A DNA stretch of 64,000 nt from Gymnogyps californianus. Lineage: Eukaryota > Chordata > Aves > Accipitriformes > Cathartidae. Location: contig NC_059477.1 in assembly GCF_018139145.2 (NCBI RefSeq), positions 42,469,502 to 42,533,501 on the forward strand, written 5' to 3'. Both the position numbers and the translations under genes were made by a program. Below, piece after piece: positions 13,701-25,021 of this stretch (its first letter is position 1; every line of letters starts with the position of its first letter). The notes below the pieces were generated by a model that was not told where the DNA came from, ran no database searches, and saw only the letters and a program-made list of their open reading frames with translations.

Positions 13701-16700
13701 GTTTCACTGTGAAAACAGAAAACATCAAGCAACCATGAAGCTATCAAAAATAGTAATTAAGTTGTTGGAGGAAACAATATTTTTTTAAAACGATCTCATT
13801 CAGCTATTAACATGGATTGAAGTATAAAAACACAGAAGTCATTTACAGGTCCTAACTTCTGTTTCCCTGAAGCACTCAGAAGTTGAAAAGCTACTTTTGT
13901 GGGAGTTTTCTTTAGTAATTTGGTATTAATTTACAGCTTTGTTGCAAGCTTTACAAAAGACAGAGCCTCTAGCAGGAACAAGATAGCTCTGATACAGTCC
14001 TACCTGCAGCCGGGAGAACGTGACTGTTAATGTTTGCCTTGGGCTTCACTGGAGAGGCCTCTCTCCAGTCTGGTCTGTCTCCAGCTAGCAGGCGTTAAGT
14101 GAGCACTTTAACACACAGTGTGCAAATCTGCTTCCCTTAACACGTATCATCCAGATCTTACCCACAATAAATATTAAAACAAAGAAAACATAGGGTCTAC
14201 TCACCTCATGTGCTAACATTTTATACAGTTCTTCTTTAGTCACAGAAATTCTCTCTCTGTCTGTGCTGTCCACAACAACTATCACAAACTTTAAAAAGTG
14301 AAAAGTTATTAGTCAGAGAACTACTCTTTCTGGCCACACACTTGTCAGCAGAACAGCTTACTGTTCCCATCGCATTATTCAGACAGTCAGCTGGATTATC
14401 AAATATCATCCTATTCCAGATACACTTCTCCCAGCCAGAGTGTGATTACCCACAGCACTGCTACAGTTTACAACTTATGCTGTGGTATTTATACAACTTA
14501 TACAAAGGTAGCTCTGACACATCTTTTGACTTTCCGTTTTCCATTTTCAAGTGAAAAACTTATATTGAAAGCAAGTGTTTCTCTGTAATCCCAGACCTGT
14601 TCTTGTTCTTTGCTTAGCACAACTGAGGTAGCACATAGATCCCTCAAATAATTTGCTGCAGCCTTAAAAAGGTAAACTGTACCAGCTTTCTCCCTCTACT
14701 TCAAATACTAACATGCAAATAGATATTTGCAAGGGATTTAAAAAACCCCGTAAGCTCCATACTTCAAGAGCATATACGCAGATACATCTCATAGTACCTT
14801 ATATGGAGGCACAGGAGACCAAAGTTAATTATTATAAAAAATAACTTTTTTTTAAAAGCACATTTGATAACACATAGGAAATCTTGATTTAAATCATTAT
14901 TTTAATCAAGTTCAGTATATGTGCTGCAACTTCATCGCTAAAGAGTTCTTAAAAATCTTGGGGGGGCTTAAGTAAATTGATCACGGGAGTCCTGGAAGAA
15001 AACTTTTGGGCTTTCAGTCTTACTCCTGAGGGGTTAGACAGGCTTTAGAGTACCTGCTACAGAGACAGAGCAGTCATGGTCCACAACAGAGGACCTGTAA
15101 ACATGGGCATCTGCAATAGCAAGATGAGGCCACAGATCCCCAGACACAGAATCCTTACAAACAAGTCGTTTTTAATTGCAACCCCATATTACGCATCTTA
15201 CGTAAGAAATATAAAAGTGAGTTCTACGACAGCTTGCTAAGGAGGAGACTTCAAAAATCAAAATAGGAGTACCCTGAAGTAGCTACAGTAACACTCGCAG
15301 CACAGTTAATACAGCCCTCTGCAAGCGTGCCTGGTACAGACCTCAGGTACGCTGCATTCCCGTCACCAGCACTAAGTCTTCCAGCAAGGCGTTCATTCTC
15401 ACCTCAGTGTTTGTATAATAGGTGTTCCACGAAGACCGAAGAGACTCCTGCCCTCCAATATCCCACATCAGAAAGCGCGTGTTGTTAACCACTATCTCTT
15501 CCACGTTACTCCCTATGGTGGGTGAGGTATGCACCACTTCATTCATGGAGCTGCAGAGGGAAGAGAGCGCCTCGGTGAGAAACTGCAAAAACTGGCAAGT
15601 TAGCTGCGTTATCGAGCAGTCCAGGACTCCAAACTGACCTACTTCTATAAGAACTAAAGTTGATGGTTATTCCGAGGTAGAAAGCTTAGTGGGAGAATTA
15701 CAGCAAACACTCCTTATGCAGCAAATAGAGACAAGGTTTGACAGTGGAAGGTGAATAAAAATAAAAATAAATAAAAATAGCAATAAAAAAGGACTCAGTG
15801 AACTATATAATCGAATGATAGAGCTGAGAGAGCATTCATGAACAAAACTATGTTATAATTAATTAAATCATAAAGCTGAGAGAATATTTGCTTCAGAAGC
15901 TGTTTCAAGCAGTCAGCTTTTCTTTTTCCAGGCTGATTTTGGCACGCATGGGAGAGAGCAGTTGTTCTGCTTCAAGAATGTGGTTAAGCCACAAGATTTC
16001 CAAGGTTGCAGAAAAACAACAACTCATCATCCAGCTCCACCAAACATACTACATCTCACTCTCCTTCCAGTATAGGCCACTAAGAGCATACTTTCTTCAT
16101 AATTCAGTTGCTTTATGTCCAAAATTCCTTCTCTTCTCCGTTCAACACAGTCCAATAACACTAGTTTTGGAGACAAATGCAGACATTAAATATTTCAAAT
16201 ATATTGTTTTAGAGATACTGAGTGCAACTTTGTCATTAAGACCACCAGTTTCACAGCAATAGGGATAACCAAATGTGTACTCTGGATACTCCTCAAGTTC
16301 AAATTATTTAAACTCTACTGTACGGGATATGCAAAAAAATTGAAAGTAGCTTCAAGGAAAACGTCAACCATTTTCAAAAAACTTAATTACTTTTTCTTCT
16401 GATAATCTTGATATATTTTTTCATTTTATATGAACATTTTTTGAAGCTTTAGCAGAGCTTTTAATTACAGTGACAGCAATTTGAGACTTGTAACCGTGCG
16501 GGAATATTTCTCGAAGAGGATACAGAGAACCAAGGAGATAAAGGGATGGTTCGATGTTCTGAAAAGGAATCCCCGTTACCCAGTGTCTTAGCAGCATATA
16601 ACAAGAAACCTTCTCACCACACACATTTGAAGGCAACTATATAAGGGGAAGAGAAGGATTCGAAGAAAGAACCATAAAATCAAATTAAGCATAACAATAA

Positions 16701-19700
16701 GAAGATGCCTGTGGCTGATTTCATATTTAACAAACAGATCTTAGCAGAGTTCTTTTAATGCTTGGAAGAGACGTATCATGAATCCCCTTTCCTTGGCTGA
16801 ACCTACAGCCTTTCACATTTAAGCTGTTGGCATCTCAAAGTTTGCAATACGATAGGTGGATTTTTCCGTCCTCCCCACTGAAACAAGGTGAGCATGAAGC
16901 TTAATGGCATTTCTAGACACCTGATCACAAAATCCTACTGCTACTTGAGGGGAGGGAGGAGATCTGAGTACGAGAACGGGAAGAAATGAAGTGTTTGTGG
17001 AGCTGCCACAATCTGTTAGAAGAATCACCACTCCAACGCCTGCTGTGACCCTCCATGACATCAAAGTAACAGCCAGTGCACTAACCAACACTAGTTGTCC
17101 TGCTAGTTATCTCTGCCCATCTCTTATGAACACAGTTAAACACACTCATGCTCAGAACACTTATCTGCCACGAAGAAACAGTAAGAGAAAAAATGGGATA
17201 TGCACAGATGGAGGTAGGGTTTAAGGAGGAGTCAAGCAGGAGGAACAGAGGACAGTGCTCATACAGAGCTCTGTCAAAGCAGCAAACAGGGAAAGGGGAA
17301 TACAAGAAGAGAGAAGGGGAAGTCCTGTGGAGCTAAAATGGGTATAAAGGAAAAGGAGGCATATAGAGATCCACTGTACAAAAGGGAAAAGAAAACACTG
17401 AGACTGCAGAAATAAGAAGATGAGAAGAATCATGAGACATTTGTGGAGGAAGTGGAAAGACACAGGCAGCATTAAAATGCACTGAGGACAGCCCTCAGCT
17501 GCAGTAGTTGCTAGTCTTAAAAAATATTCTTCGTTCTATTTATGCTTTTAAAAATCTCTCACTCCCAATTTAAATAACGACAACCACCTTCATCTCTTCA
17601 CTTTCTCTGCAGAGCGTGCTAGGGCATAAGTGGCTGGAAATGCTGCACAAGTTTCACATTTCACAAAGGCAAAAGCAGACCATAATTTGACAAAACCCAA
17701 ACATTTTAAGGAAGCATATTTGAAGTGTAGGATTGGACTAGTATGGCCATATAACTTAATAGGAATTATTTCTGATAATGACTCAGGAACACTTCCTAAT
17801 ACCAGACTACTTCAGGTGAGAAATTGCAAATCTGTTTCCATTACAAACAGACCTTGAGTCGCCTGTCCCACCTAGAAGCTTCTGAGTCTGTGGACAAATT
17901 CGTACCCTTTTATCAAAATACAGTTGAGGACCAGAGATACGAAGCTCACACAAGTTTCACGTAAACCAGCAGCAAGGTTAACGCAAGACAAACACAAGTC
18001 AATGCCGCTATTAAAGGCAGAAGCTGCACGACAGCTACCAACGCTGGTGGCTCAAATAAAGCCCAGCCCAGGCAGCATGGGCTGCCACCAGCTGCAGAGC
18101 GATGCTGTCCTGGGTTGAGCCAGCGCTCAGCCTTCCTCCTTCATCCTGTACTACAAACGACATGAAAGTACATCTTGGTACACAGGACACAAGTCATGGC
18201 AGGGAGAGGTCAGGCTTCACTGCTTTGCTACTCACAGAACAATTTGCTTAGTATTTACATGCTGCAGCATGGATCAGCATTGTCCTGTGGCTAAACCTCA
18301 ATATAATCATATTTTATGGAGTTGGCAAACAGCCTACACAGTGACACCAAAGGCAGTTGTGATTAAGTGGTAATAGCAATGTAATCTGATAAACAAAAGC
18401 TCTGAACAAAACCTTATTCATACACCAGGCAAAATACAGATCTTTCCAAACTCTAAACACACGCTCTGACCCACTGCCCCCTATACTGTTCAGTAATCTT
18501 CAGTGTAATGCTCTCAAAGTAAAAACTAACAGGGAAAGCAGTGACAACAAGTCGGAGTAATATATACAATGCACACCTTGAAATACATGAAATGTCATCT
18601 GCTGTTCATACTTACAATTGATAAAGAATGGTCGTTTTTCCTGCATTATCCAGGCCAACAATGATTACTTTGTGCTCTGAAATAAAAATATCACTAGTAA
18701 GTCACATAGTTAATTTTGCTATCACGATAACAACTGTGTTATGAAACAAGGTTAGTGTTGCATTTTTGACTGATTTCCTAAGCAAATACTGCCAAACTTC
18801 AGCTGCCACATTTCATGGGCCATACGTGAAAGTTCGTTTGTCTGTGGAGGTGTACAAACCCGTGTACTGTTCTGAGTAGGTAAGCGACTGTCAATTTTTC
18901 CCCATCTGCACATCTACACGAATAATTTCTGAGAGATTACATGCAGATTTTTTCCTTCTCTAAACTGCTAGAGCAATCTCACGCTGGAATCCTTTCCCAA
19001 GCTTCTACACATTTTTGCAGATTGTAACAGACTGTACTCTCTACTCCCCCCCAACTACAGTAGTTCTCCAGAACACATGCTTACACATATTAAACGTTCA
19101 TTTCCAAGGCCGTACTTTTATTACGGCCTGCAACATCTTAATCTCTTTGCAAAGAGTTGTTAAAAACCACAACAACGCTGATTTGCACTGTAAGCAGGGT
19201 GATCCACCTGTCTCCCTCAGTGTCCTCCTTTCCTTTCAGCAGGTTTGGAACCTGGAGAACAGATTTGCCTACGAATATTTTACAGTACGCATTCACCCAA
19301 TTTAGTTTTAGATGAACCAACGAGTACTACACAAAACTACTCTGACACATATGCGAACACATTTTGGAGCTCAATGCCAGAAGCAATTATTGTTTCTATT
19401 TAGCACCTTCTTTCCTATACATCACAAAACCGAATTTGAATTCTACAGCTGGTGTTGTCAAGCGCATTCAAATTTATGATTTCCAGGACGAGTGAGCGCT
19501 GCCTGCTCTCAGCTATATTCCAGAACTTTTAGTTGCACAAATAACCTTGGCTTCAACGGGACTATTCATGCAAGTAAAAGCTTTGTGAGAAGGGGCTTTC
19601 TTCCCCCCCTCCCCAGTGGTCCACAAGGGCAACAAAAAGCCATTATAAATCTGCCCAAGCTTCAGACGACCAGAGAGCGATTCCTTCTGTTAGCAAAGTA

Positions 19701-20776
19701 CACTCGCGTTGATTTATCACAGAGGAGAGAGGGAGGGGATAGGGGTCAGGTAAGTGGGGTTTTCTTGGTTTCGATTTTATCAATATTGTGTGGTTTTGCA
19801 GAGTTGTCTTATATACCATCAAATATAAATTCCAGTTTTAATAACTTTGCATAACTGCACAATATTGTAAAAATATCTGCTTACCTGACCCCACATAACT
19901 AGGAACTTTTGTTTCTGGTGTGATGTTGCCAGCATAGTGGATGTTAGGAAATCAGTTGGAACAGAAGATCTGAGGTGGGGCTGGATGCTACAAGACAAAA
20001 ATATTTTGTTGTATTTGCACTAAGTGTTAACGGGCATATAACTGGGACATTCAACATGCATGTGTAAGCGTATTTAAGTTAACTCAAAATCAAATTTAAA
20101 AGACCTTATAAACACGGATAAGAGTGTCAGCGTGTGTTTTACAGTTAGTTACAACTCTCATTAAAACTTTACTGTAAGGAGACGGGTGTTACAAATCTGA
20201 AGTTACTTATAACATTTACTCCACAAATGAGCAATTTCGCCAGATACCGAGGTTTATCACTTAAAACCCTTAATAAAGCATAGGTGACAAGATGACGAGA
20301 CGAAACTACACGCCACCACGCAACACAGCTGTATTCTTTCGGTACACGTTAATAATTTAACATCCGCCTTCCAGGAAATGAGCTTTCCAATGACTTAGAG
20401 GAGGGGGAAAAAAAAAAAAAAAGGTTAAAAACCCCCAGCTTTTCCGGCAGCAGCTTGTCCTCCCGGGCCACCCCCGGGCCAAGGGCTACGGGAACGCCGC
20501 CACCTCGTCCTTAAGCCCCGGTAGCCAAAAACTGTGCCGCTTTACAGGGGCGAGCACCCACTCCCTCACCCAACCCGGCCGCCTACCGAAGCGGTTTCCT
20601 CACAAGCGGCGAGGAACCGTCGCCTCACCCCCCCACCGGGGATCGCCCTCAGGCCCGGCCCGGCACCTCCGCGCCCTGACACATCCACGGACCGCCACCT
20701 CCAACTTCTTCCCGCCGCCTATGCCCTCACCCTGATGGTTAAACAGCCTCCATATCCTAGTGAAGAGGATCCCCAT
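10738..20776 (-). CDS. ARL5A: ARL5A, ADP-ribosylation factor-like GTPase 5A (six coding exons)
   Basis: The six exons join into 540 nt, or 179 codons plus TGA, which is the exact family length. Exons are 20731-20776, 18616-18676, 15403-15550, 14205-14288, 11309-11460 and 10738-10786, and all junctions are GT/AG with compatible phases. Gly2 is available for N-myristoylation after the start Met. GTPase boxes are visible: G1 GLDNAGKT at residues 23-30, the switch I Thr in PTIG (46-49), G3 WDIGGQE (65-71), G4 NKQD (125-128) and G5 CCAL (157-160). Known family role: a trans-Golgi Arf-like GTPase that recruits tethering factors such as GARP for endosome-to-Golgi traffic. ARL5A has also been reported to bind HP1-alpha. 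The choice of ARL5A over the paralogue ARL5B rests on [13 protein letters not shown], on [12 protein letters not shown] and on linkage to CACNB4. Substitutions relative to the mammalian protein, from memory, are conservative (Lys for Arg, Val for Ile). Confidence 0.97.
10787..11308 (-). other. ARL5A intron 5
   Basis: This is a short 522-bp intron with donor GTAAGA at 11303-11308 and acceptor TTTACAG. It splits the Gly164 codon in phase 2. I see no other feature in it. Confidence 0.9.
11309..11460 (-). CDS. ARL5A: ARL5A coding exon 5 (residues 114-163)
   Basis: The 152-nt exon starts in phase 0 at Asp114 after a CCCTAG acceptor and ends GAG GG before GTAAGA. It carries the nucleotide-specificity box NKQD (125-128) and the CCAL G5 box (157-160), both intact. 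Confidence 0.97.
11461..14204 (-). other. ARL5A intron 4
   Basis: This 2.7 kb AT-rich intron has donor GTGAGT next to 14205 and acceptor CTAG at 11461. The segment around 11.7-12.1 kb is locally GC-richer and includes a TGTGTGTG run, but no exon or named repeat is recognisable in it. Confidence 0.85.
14205..14288 (-). CDS. ARL5A: ARL5A coding exon 4 (residues 86-113)
   Basis: The exon is 84 nt, exactly 28 codons, phase 0 at both ends. It encodes [16 protein letters not shown] and then the helix ending KMLAHE. Because it is a multiple of three, skipping would keep the frame but delete a core beta strand. The acceptor is the modest TTTTTAAAG. Confidence 0.97.
14289..15402 (-). other. ARL5A intron 3
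   Basis: This is a 1.1 kb intron with a GTGAGA donor at 15397-15402. It contains only A/T-rich runs. A GGGGGGCTT run near 14960 is the only local departure. No exon is visible. Confidence 0.85.
15403..15550 (-). CDS. ARL5A: ARL5A coding exon 3 (residues 37-85)
   Basis: The 148-nt exon begins with the last base of Phe36. It encodes Ser37, Met38 and NEVV, the switch I effector segment [12 protein letters not shown] and the switch [10 protein letters not shown]. Met38 is the first in-frame AUG after the start codon of the main protein, so transcripts lacking a usable exon 1 could begin here with no P-loop. Confidence 0.97.
15551..18615 (-). other. ARL5A intron 2
   Basis: This 3.1 kb intron has a GTAAGT donor and CTCTGCAG acceptor. 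A short A/T tract with AAATAAAAATAA repeats lies at 15755-15790. Purine-rich (GGAGAA/AGAAG) sequence runs through 17.2-17.45 kb. No coding exon or identifiable transposon is seen. Confidence 0.85.
18616..18676 (-). CDS. ARL5A: ARL5A coding exon 2 (residues 16-36)
   Basis: The 61-nt exon lies between a TTTATTTCAG acceptor and a GTAAGT donor. It encodes [19 protein letters not shown], the first beta strand and the phosphate-binding P-loop with Lys29 and Thr30. Its phases (2 in, 2 out of the split Glu16 and Phe36 codons) match exons 1 and 3. Confidence 0.97.
18677..20730 (-). other. ARL5A intron 1
   Basis: This 2.05 kb first intron has donor GTGAGG at the edge of the CpG island and a TTTCAG acceptor at exon 2. 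Its 5' part is GC-rich, then it becomes A/T-rich with a poly(A) tract at about 20408-20422. It contains the exon-like cassette described separately at 19885-19987. Confidence 0.9.
19885..19987 (-). other. ARL5A: Candidate alternative (frame-breaking) exon in ARL5A intron 1
   Basis: A strong polypyrimidine acceptor (TTTTGTCTTGTAG) and a consensus donor (CAG/GTAAGC) frame exactly 103 nt on the ARL5A strand. Spliced between exons 1 and 2 it would add 14 codons after residue 15 and then hit TAA in the cassette. The only internal ATG, at about 19937, reads into a stop shortly after entering exon 2. Inclusion would therefore either destroy the mRNA by nonsense-mediated decay or push initiation to Met38 in exon 3. 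I recall an annotated mammalian ARL5A isoform lacking residues 1-37, which would fit. No transcript evidence is available here. Confidence 0.5.
20731..20776 (-). CDS. ARL5A: ARL5A coding exon 1 (residues 1-15)
   Basis: ATG at 20774-20776 is followed by [15 protein letters not shown] and a single G before GTGAGG. The start has A at -3 and G at +4, a strong context. Gly2 and the amphipathic N-terminal helix are the family's membrane-anchoring features. This is the only place in the window with this N-terminus, so the start is secure. Confidence 0.97.
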
Positions 20777-20856
20777 CCTCAGCCGGGGCAGCTCCGGGCC
20801 TCGCCGGCTCCTCAGCGCCTAATGCGGGGTTATCCCGCTCCAGGGCCGCCGGCCGC

Positions 20857-21111
20857 TCAGGGCCCGGCCCACCTCCCGGTTTGCCGACGAAAAGGCGGGC
20901 TAGGGCCTCGCCGGGCCTGCTCACGCTCGGACATCGCCGCCGCCGCCGACACCCCGGTTCCTTCTCGCCTCACCCGGGCCGGCCGCGAAGCTGGGAGAGG
21001 AACGAGCCGCGTTGCGACTAACGACTTCGCGGCCACCGTAGGGACGGAGGAGGCGGGGGCGGACGCGTCGCTGTGACGGGAAGGGGGCGGGGCCGCCGCG
21101 ACGGCCGCCAT
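20857..21111 (-). CDS. Upstream ORF (84 codons) ahead of ARL5A
   Basis: An ATG at 21109-21111 (purine at -3, G at +4) opens a frame beginning MAAVAAAPPP, rich in Ala, Arg and Pro. It ends at 20857, 80 nt before the ARL5A start. A second in-frame ATG lies near 20933. If transcription starts upstream of 21111 this would be a well-placed repressive upstream ORF. If it starts at the YY1-like site, most of the frame could still be used from the second ATG. The composition is typical of translated CpG-island DNA, so a functional peptide is not implied. Confidence 0.35.
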   Translation of the reverse strand: MAAVAAAPPPSRHSDASAPASSVPTVAAKSLVATRLVPLPASRPARVRREGTGVSAAAAMSEREQARRGPSPPFRRQTGRWAGP

Positions 21112-21128
21112 TACGCGACTCCGCCTCA

Positions 21129-21224
21129 GCGAGGGGCTACCGCGGCCGGGGGCGCGCTCGCCCCGCCGCCTCGCCTGAGGCGAGGCGGCGGGCGAGCGCG
21201 CCCCCGGCCGCGGTAGCCCCTCGC
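21129..21224. repeat. 96-bp near-perfect GC-rich palindrome
   Basis: A left arm at 21129-21176 and a right arm at 21178-21224 are reverse complements over their full length. They are separated by a single base and differ by one C (CCCC in the left arm, CCC in the right). The arms start GCGAGGGGCTACC. It lies at the upstream edge of the ARL5A CpG island. It could form a cruciform or a very stable RNA hairpin, or it may be a fold-back error of sequencing or assembly in GC-rich DNA. Confidence 0.95.
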
Positions 21225-22039
21225 ATTTAGGCCTTCCCGCCCAAGGCCGGGTTTCTGAAAGTCCCTACTCAGCAGTCTGCGGCTGAAGAAACTCTACATT
21301 CACCTCATTTTTTTTTTTTTTTTTTTTTTAAAGCATCTAGGCCCCCTCAAGATAAATTTCTCTGTCCGAACCTGCCGCGGCGTTTAAAACCTGAGGGAAT
21401 TTTAAAAAAAAAAAAAAGAAAAACACCAGGTAATAAGTTAGACACGCTTCTGTGTGACAGGCTAGAGACAAGAGACGGGATGTTTGCCCTCATTCGTCTT
21501 GTCCCTGACCAAAATACTGCTTTATTTAACAGAGAAACACCGCGGTGTTTGCTTTTCATTATCTGCAAGCTGTCTGGCAGGGCTAACGCCCAGCACCACC
21601 TGCGTTTCAGCCTCAAGGCCTTTACTAACTGCTCTACAAAGGCTGAATTTTACGTCGGTCAGTCATGTTTTGTCTTTCAGTGGCACTGGTGCTGGATGTG
21701 AATTTAAGCAATGGGTGTTTTCGGCACTAGGATTTGTAACTTAAAAAGTATTCTCTAGGGAGCTGGAGGTAGGTTGCACAGCTGTTGGACACGTCTTCCT
21801 TTTAAACACCACTGGTAGGCATAGTAAGGGAAACCTACACCTGCAGTTCTCTCAAAAAGTAAATTTAACTTTGGGGGAGAGAGTGTGAAAGAGTGAAACC
21901 GGTGGCAAGTCTGCTTTTTAAGTTCAAAAGGCATCTCTGAAGCTCAGAGTTTGAAGGCTTTGCTTATCACCGCAGCAATCCGAGTGAGTTCCTTTTCGTT
22001 CGAAAGCTTGGCCGGGTGGCAGCTGAGGCAGCCTTAGAG

Positions 22040-22140
22040 TCGTCGTCTGTCCCCACTTATGTGGGATGGAGAAGCCTCCATCTTGAGATGGAGAAGCTCC
22101 TCTTGGGATGGGATGCCTTACTTGGGACGGAGAAGCCTCT
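22040..22140. repeat. Imperfect short tandem repeats around GGGATGGAGAAGCCTC
   Basis: Variants of TGGGATGGAGAAGCCTC occur about four times in direct orientation: near 22061, 22085, 22106 and 22120. Spacing is irregular at about 15-25 bp and substitutions are scattered. This looks like an old degenerate minisatellite. Confidence 0.6.
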
Positions 22141-24720
22141 CTGTCCTCTGGACATGCTCATGTTCCTCAGAACTATCAATATGACATGGTATAACTTTCT
22201 GTCATTCATAGTACGTGTTACGGGTTTTGCTCCTCATCCCGTATTGTCCTCTCACCTGCATCACAGCCTCCCGTTTTCCTGTCCACTGGCTCCATTTTTC
22301 CCCTACTCCTTTGCAGGCTGGCACACCTACTCGCTCAGTTCCACCTCCGCCTCCTATACTTGCTGCCTGGTACGCTGCTTTCATCTTTCCATATGGTATC
22401 TGGCCCCCTTCCCATATGATATGCTCCTTTCTTATTTCAGAGTTTTTTGCTTCTTTCCTTCTAGCAGCTTTAATTGCGGCAGTGGCTTCTTGCTTTTATT
22501 TTCCCTGCTCCAATATTGGCCCGTAGTTGAAGTAGCAAGGCCACTAGTAATCTCTGAGTTTGTGTCTGTGTCTGCAGGCTTTCATGCTTTCTGTTGCAGG
22601 GAAAGGGAATATATGGTCCTTAAGAGTTAAAGAAAATAAATATCCTGATAATAAACTGGCATGTTACAACTTTAATAGGGTAAAAATAAATCATGCACTG
22701 CACTAGTAACAGCTCTGTAGTCATCCAGGTTTAAAATAACTAGATATAATGTATTATGGTCCATAGTGTTCATGCTTTACATCTTTTTCAGCATTAACAA
22801 TAGCGATGCAGTATCAGCTACCTAATATGGCAGGAAGAGCAGTTAGCCCAGACACCTTCCAGCTAGTCTGTGAAACCTTCGATTGCTACACAGTCACCAG
22901 CAGTCTGTGGAAAAAAAAAAAGTCTCTTTTAATATGAAAGCTGTTTACCCTTTATGGTTTTGGTCTGCTGTTTTAGAATTATATTGCTAATTTTTAACCT
23001 CAGACATGACAATCAGCATGACTTTGGCAAAGTAGCGATGCTTTATCACGTATAAGTGCAACGCACAAACATCCTTCCATGCTGTTCAACTGCTGGAGTT
23101 ACCAAGATTCGTGTATTCCTCTTTGGACGAGCAAGGAAGTCTGCTAGCTGAGTGCAGTGGCTTTGGAGGGGCTGACGGGGGAAGGCGAAAGGGAAATCGA
23201 GGTATACAGCAGGAACTGTCCGTCCCCGTGTTAGAGCTGCAGTCACTGCGACGGCGTGTGACTGGCAGGCAAACCAAGCAGCTCCTCCAAAGTGATACAC
23301 GTTCCACAAGTTCAGCATCCGGCCTGCGATGGAATTAATTATTCATTAGCCGACAATTATCGCCCTTTCTGCCATACCTCAGCTGAGAATTGCAGATGCG
23401 TACAATTCGTTTCTATTCTCAGTTCTCCTGGTGTAAACACAGAGTGCGCCTGAAACCGGTGGGCTCATTCCAGGGTTAGGTAGGCTGCACAACTACGTGA
23501 GAGGGTAGAAAAACTCAATTAAACCATTTATTTTGATTCTTTAAATATAGAAGAGCATTGAGTTTTCCCCCCCCCATGTAGTTTTGGGGGTTTTTTTTGT
23601 TAGACCTTGTGACTTATTGAAGCAACTTCTCAAAATCTGCAGCCAGCACTTGTTGGAGCCACATCAGACTGTGCTGGACAGTACATTCACTGCAGCCAGC
23701 ACCCCTTGGTCCTGCCACGTACCACCCCCGACTACCAACGGCCTGCCTGTACCCAACAGCTGCAAAAACGGCATGACATTTTTACAGGAGGAATGAATAT
23801 ACGGTGTATTTTAGGACTAGGAAGCTATTGTTACAATTTCATCTCTGGCTTCCCGCTGTGAGTTAAATTATCGTTTAAGACATTTGTGTGGCAGCCGGGT
23901 TTAACCTGTATTGTACTGCTGCTTTTTGACGTGCTAACGCTAACGTTGGGCTTGCCATTGCTGGCGGAAGCTTTCTAAGAAAGCACTCAAATCGTCATGG
24001 CTTATCGTGAATACAGTTACACAGTTCCCTCCTGGAAATTCGAAAAGCCTTTTTCAGGTCGCGTACGTTTTCTTCCAAGCAACTGTAATACAGACAGTGG
24101 GTCATCGGAGCATTTCTGCGCTGCAGAAGCGCGTCGCCTGCCTACGGTAGGGTTTCACCAGTGGAGGGGAAAATACTTCTACACAGAAGAAACCCAAACA
24201 TTTAGAGAAGACAGACAAGATACATGGCTTATGAACTTTTACCTTCTAGGATTATATGAAAACACACGAAATAATGTATTTTTGCTCTATTTATTTGAAA
24301 GACCTTAAGCTCTTTATTAACAGCTTAGATTAAAACTCACATTCTTATATCTGATTTTGAACACTTAGACAAGACAATTAAACAGAATTCTAAAAGCCCT
24401 GCGCATGCATTAGATATGTAAAAGCCAATGTTAATTCACATGTAACATGTAGCTTACCTGGTAAACATATTTGCGTCCTTCGAAGGCAGGCTCCTGACAG
24501 AAACGCCGAGGAAGCAAGCACACTGTGCCACTGCTTATTGCAGGTGCCGCCAGGCCCGCAGAGATGCGAGACGAACGCCCCAAGGGGTGAAACATGCCCG
24601 AGCCCTGCCGACGGCCACCGCCGCGCTCCCCTCCGGCAGCAGCCAGCACGAACCCAAAGAGAAGGGCAGCAGCACAGGGAACCCAGCAGCACAATGCCTT
24701 TACTGGTCTGGTGGGGCTCG

Positions 24721-24758
24721 GTACAGCCCTGTGCTGCCCAGTACAGCCCTGTGCTGCC
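24721..24758. repeat. 20-bp tandem duplication
   Basis: GTACAGCCCTGTGCTGCC occurs at 24721-24738 and again at 24741-24758, a perfect head-to-tail repeat of a 20-bp unit. It lies in intergenic DNA. Confidence 0.9.
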
Positions 24759-25021
24759 GTACGTGTGTAGCTGGTTTGCTCCCCTGCTGTCGTACCCGGT
24801 TTGAAAGCACTGTACTTGTAGGTTTTTTGATGATCACAGCATCTCTGTTAGGTGGCTGGTTCCTGTTACTCACTCTTTGGAAGAGGTAGCACGGAACTCT
24901 CTGCTAGAGGCAGCATCTTTCAGTGCTTTCTTGTTTTCAGGACCCTATAAACAGTATTTTCTTTTAATTATTCATTCAGTCCTTAATACCTCACATCATT
25001 CTGATATTTGTTTCTGTCTAG

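Larger units (their letters stand above)
20440..21260 (-). promoter_or_regulatory. ARL5A: CpG-island promoter and 5' leader of ARL5A
   Basis: GC content and CpG density rise sharply over this block compared with the A/T-rich flanks. It covers the first coding exon and the sequence upstream. A GGGGCGGGGC Sp1-type GC box is at 21084-21093, a TGACG half-site is near 21074, and GCCGCCAT (YY1-like) is at 21104-21111. No TATA box is evident. The transcription start cannot be fixed from sequence. YY1-type sites often sit just downstream of the start in such promoters, which would place it near 21.1 kb. Confidence 0.85.

Noticed and set aside
20534..21076. 180-codon open frame on the plus strand across the CpG island
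   Set aside because: It is antisense to ARL5A exon 1 and leader; stop codons are rare in GC-rich DNA and the Pro/Arg/Ala composition is typical of that artefact.
22016..22630. 204-codon open frame on the plus strand
   Set aside because: No recognisable domain; its composition is that of translated pyrimidine-rich DNA, and it has no matching splice or promoter context.
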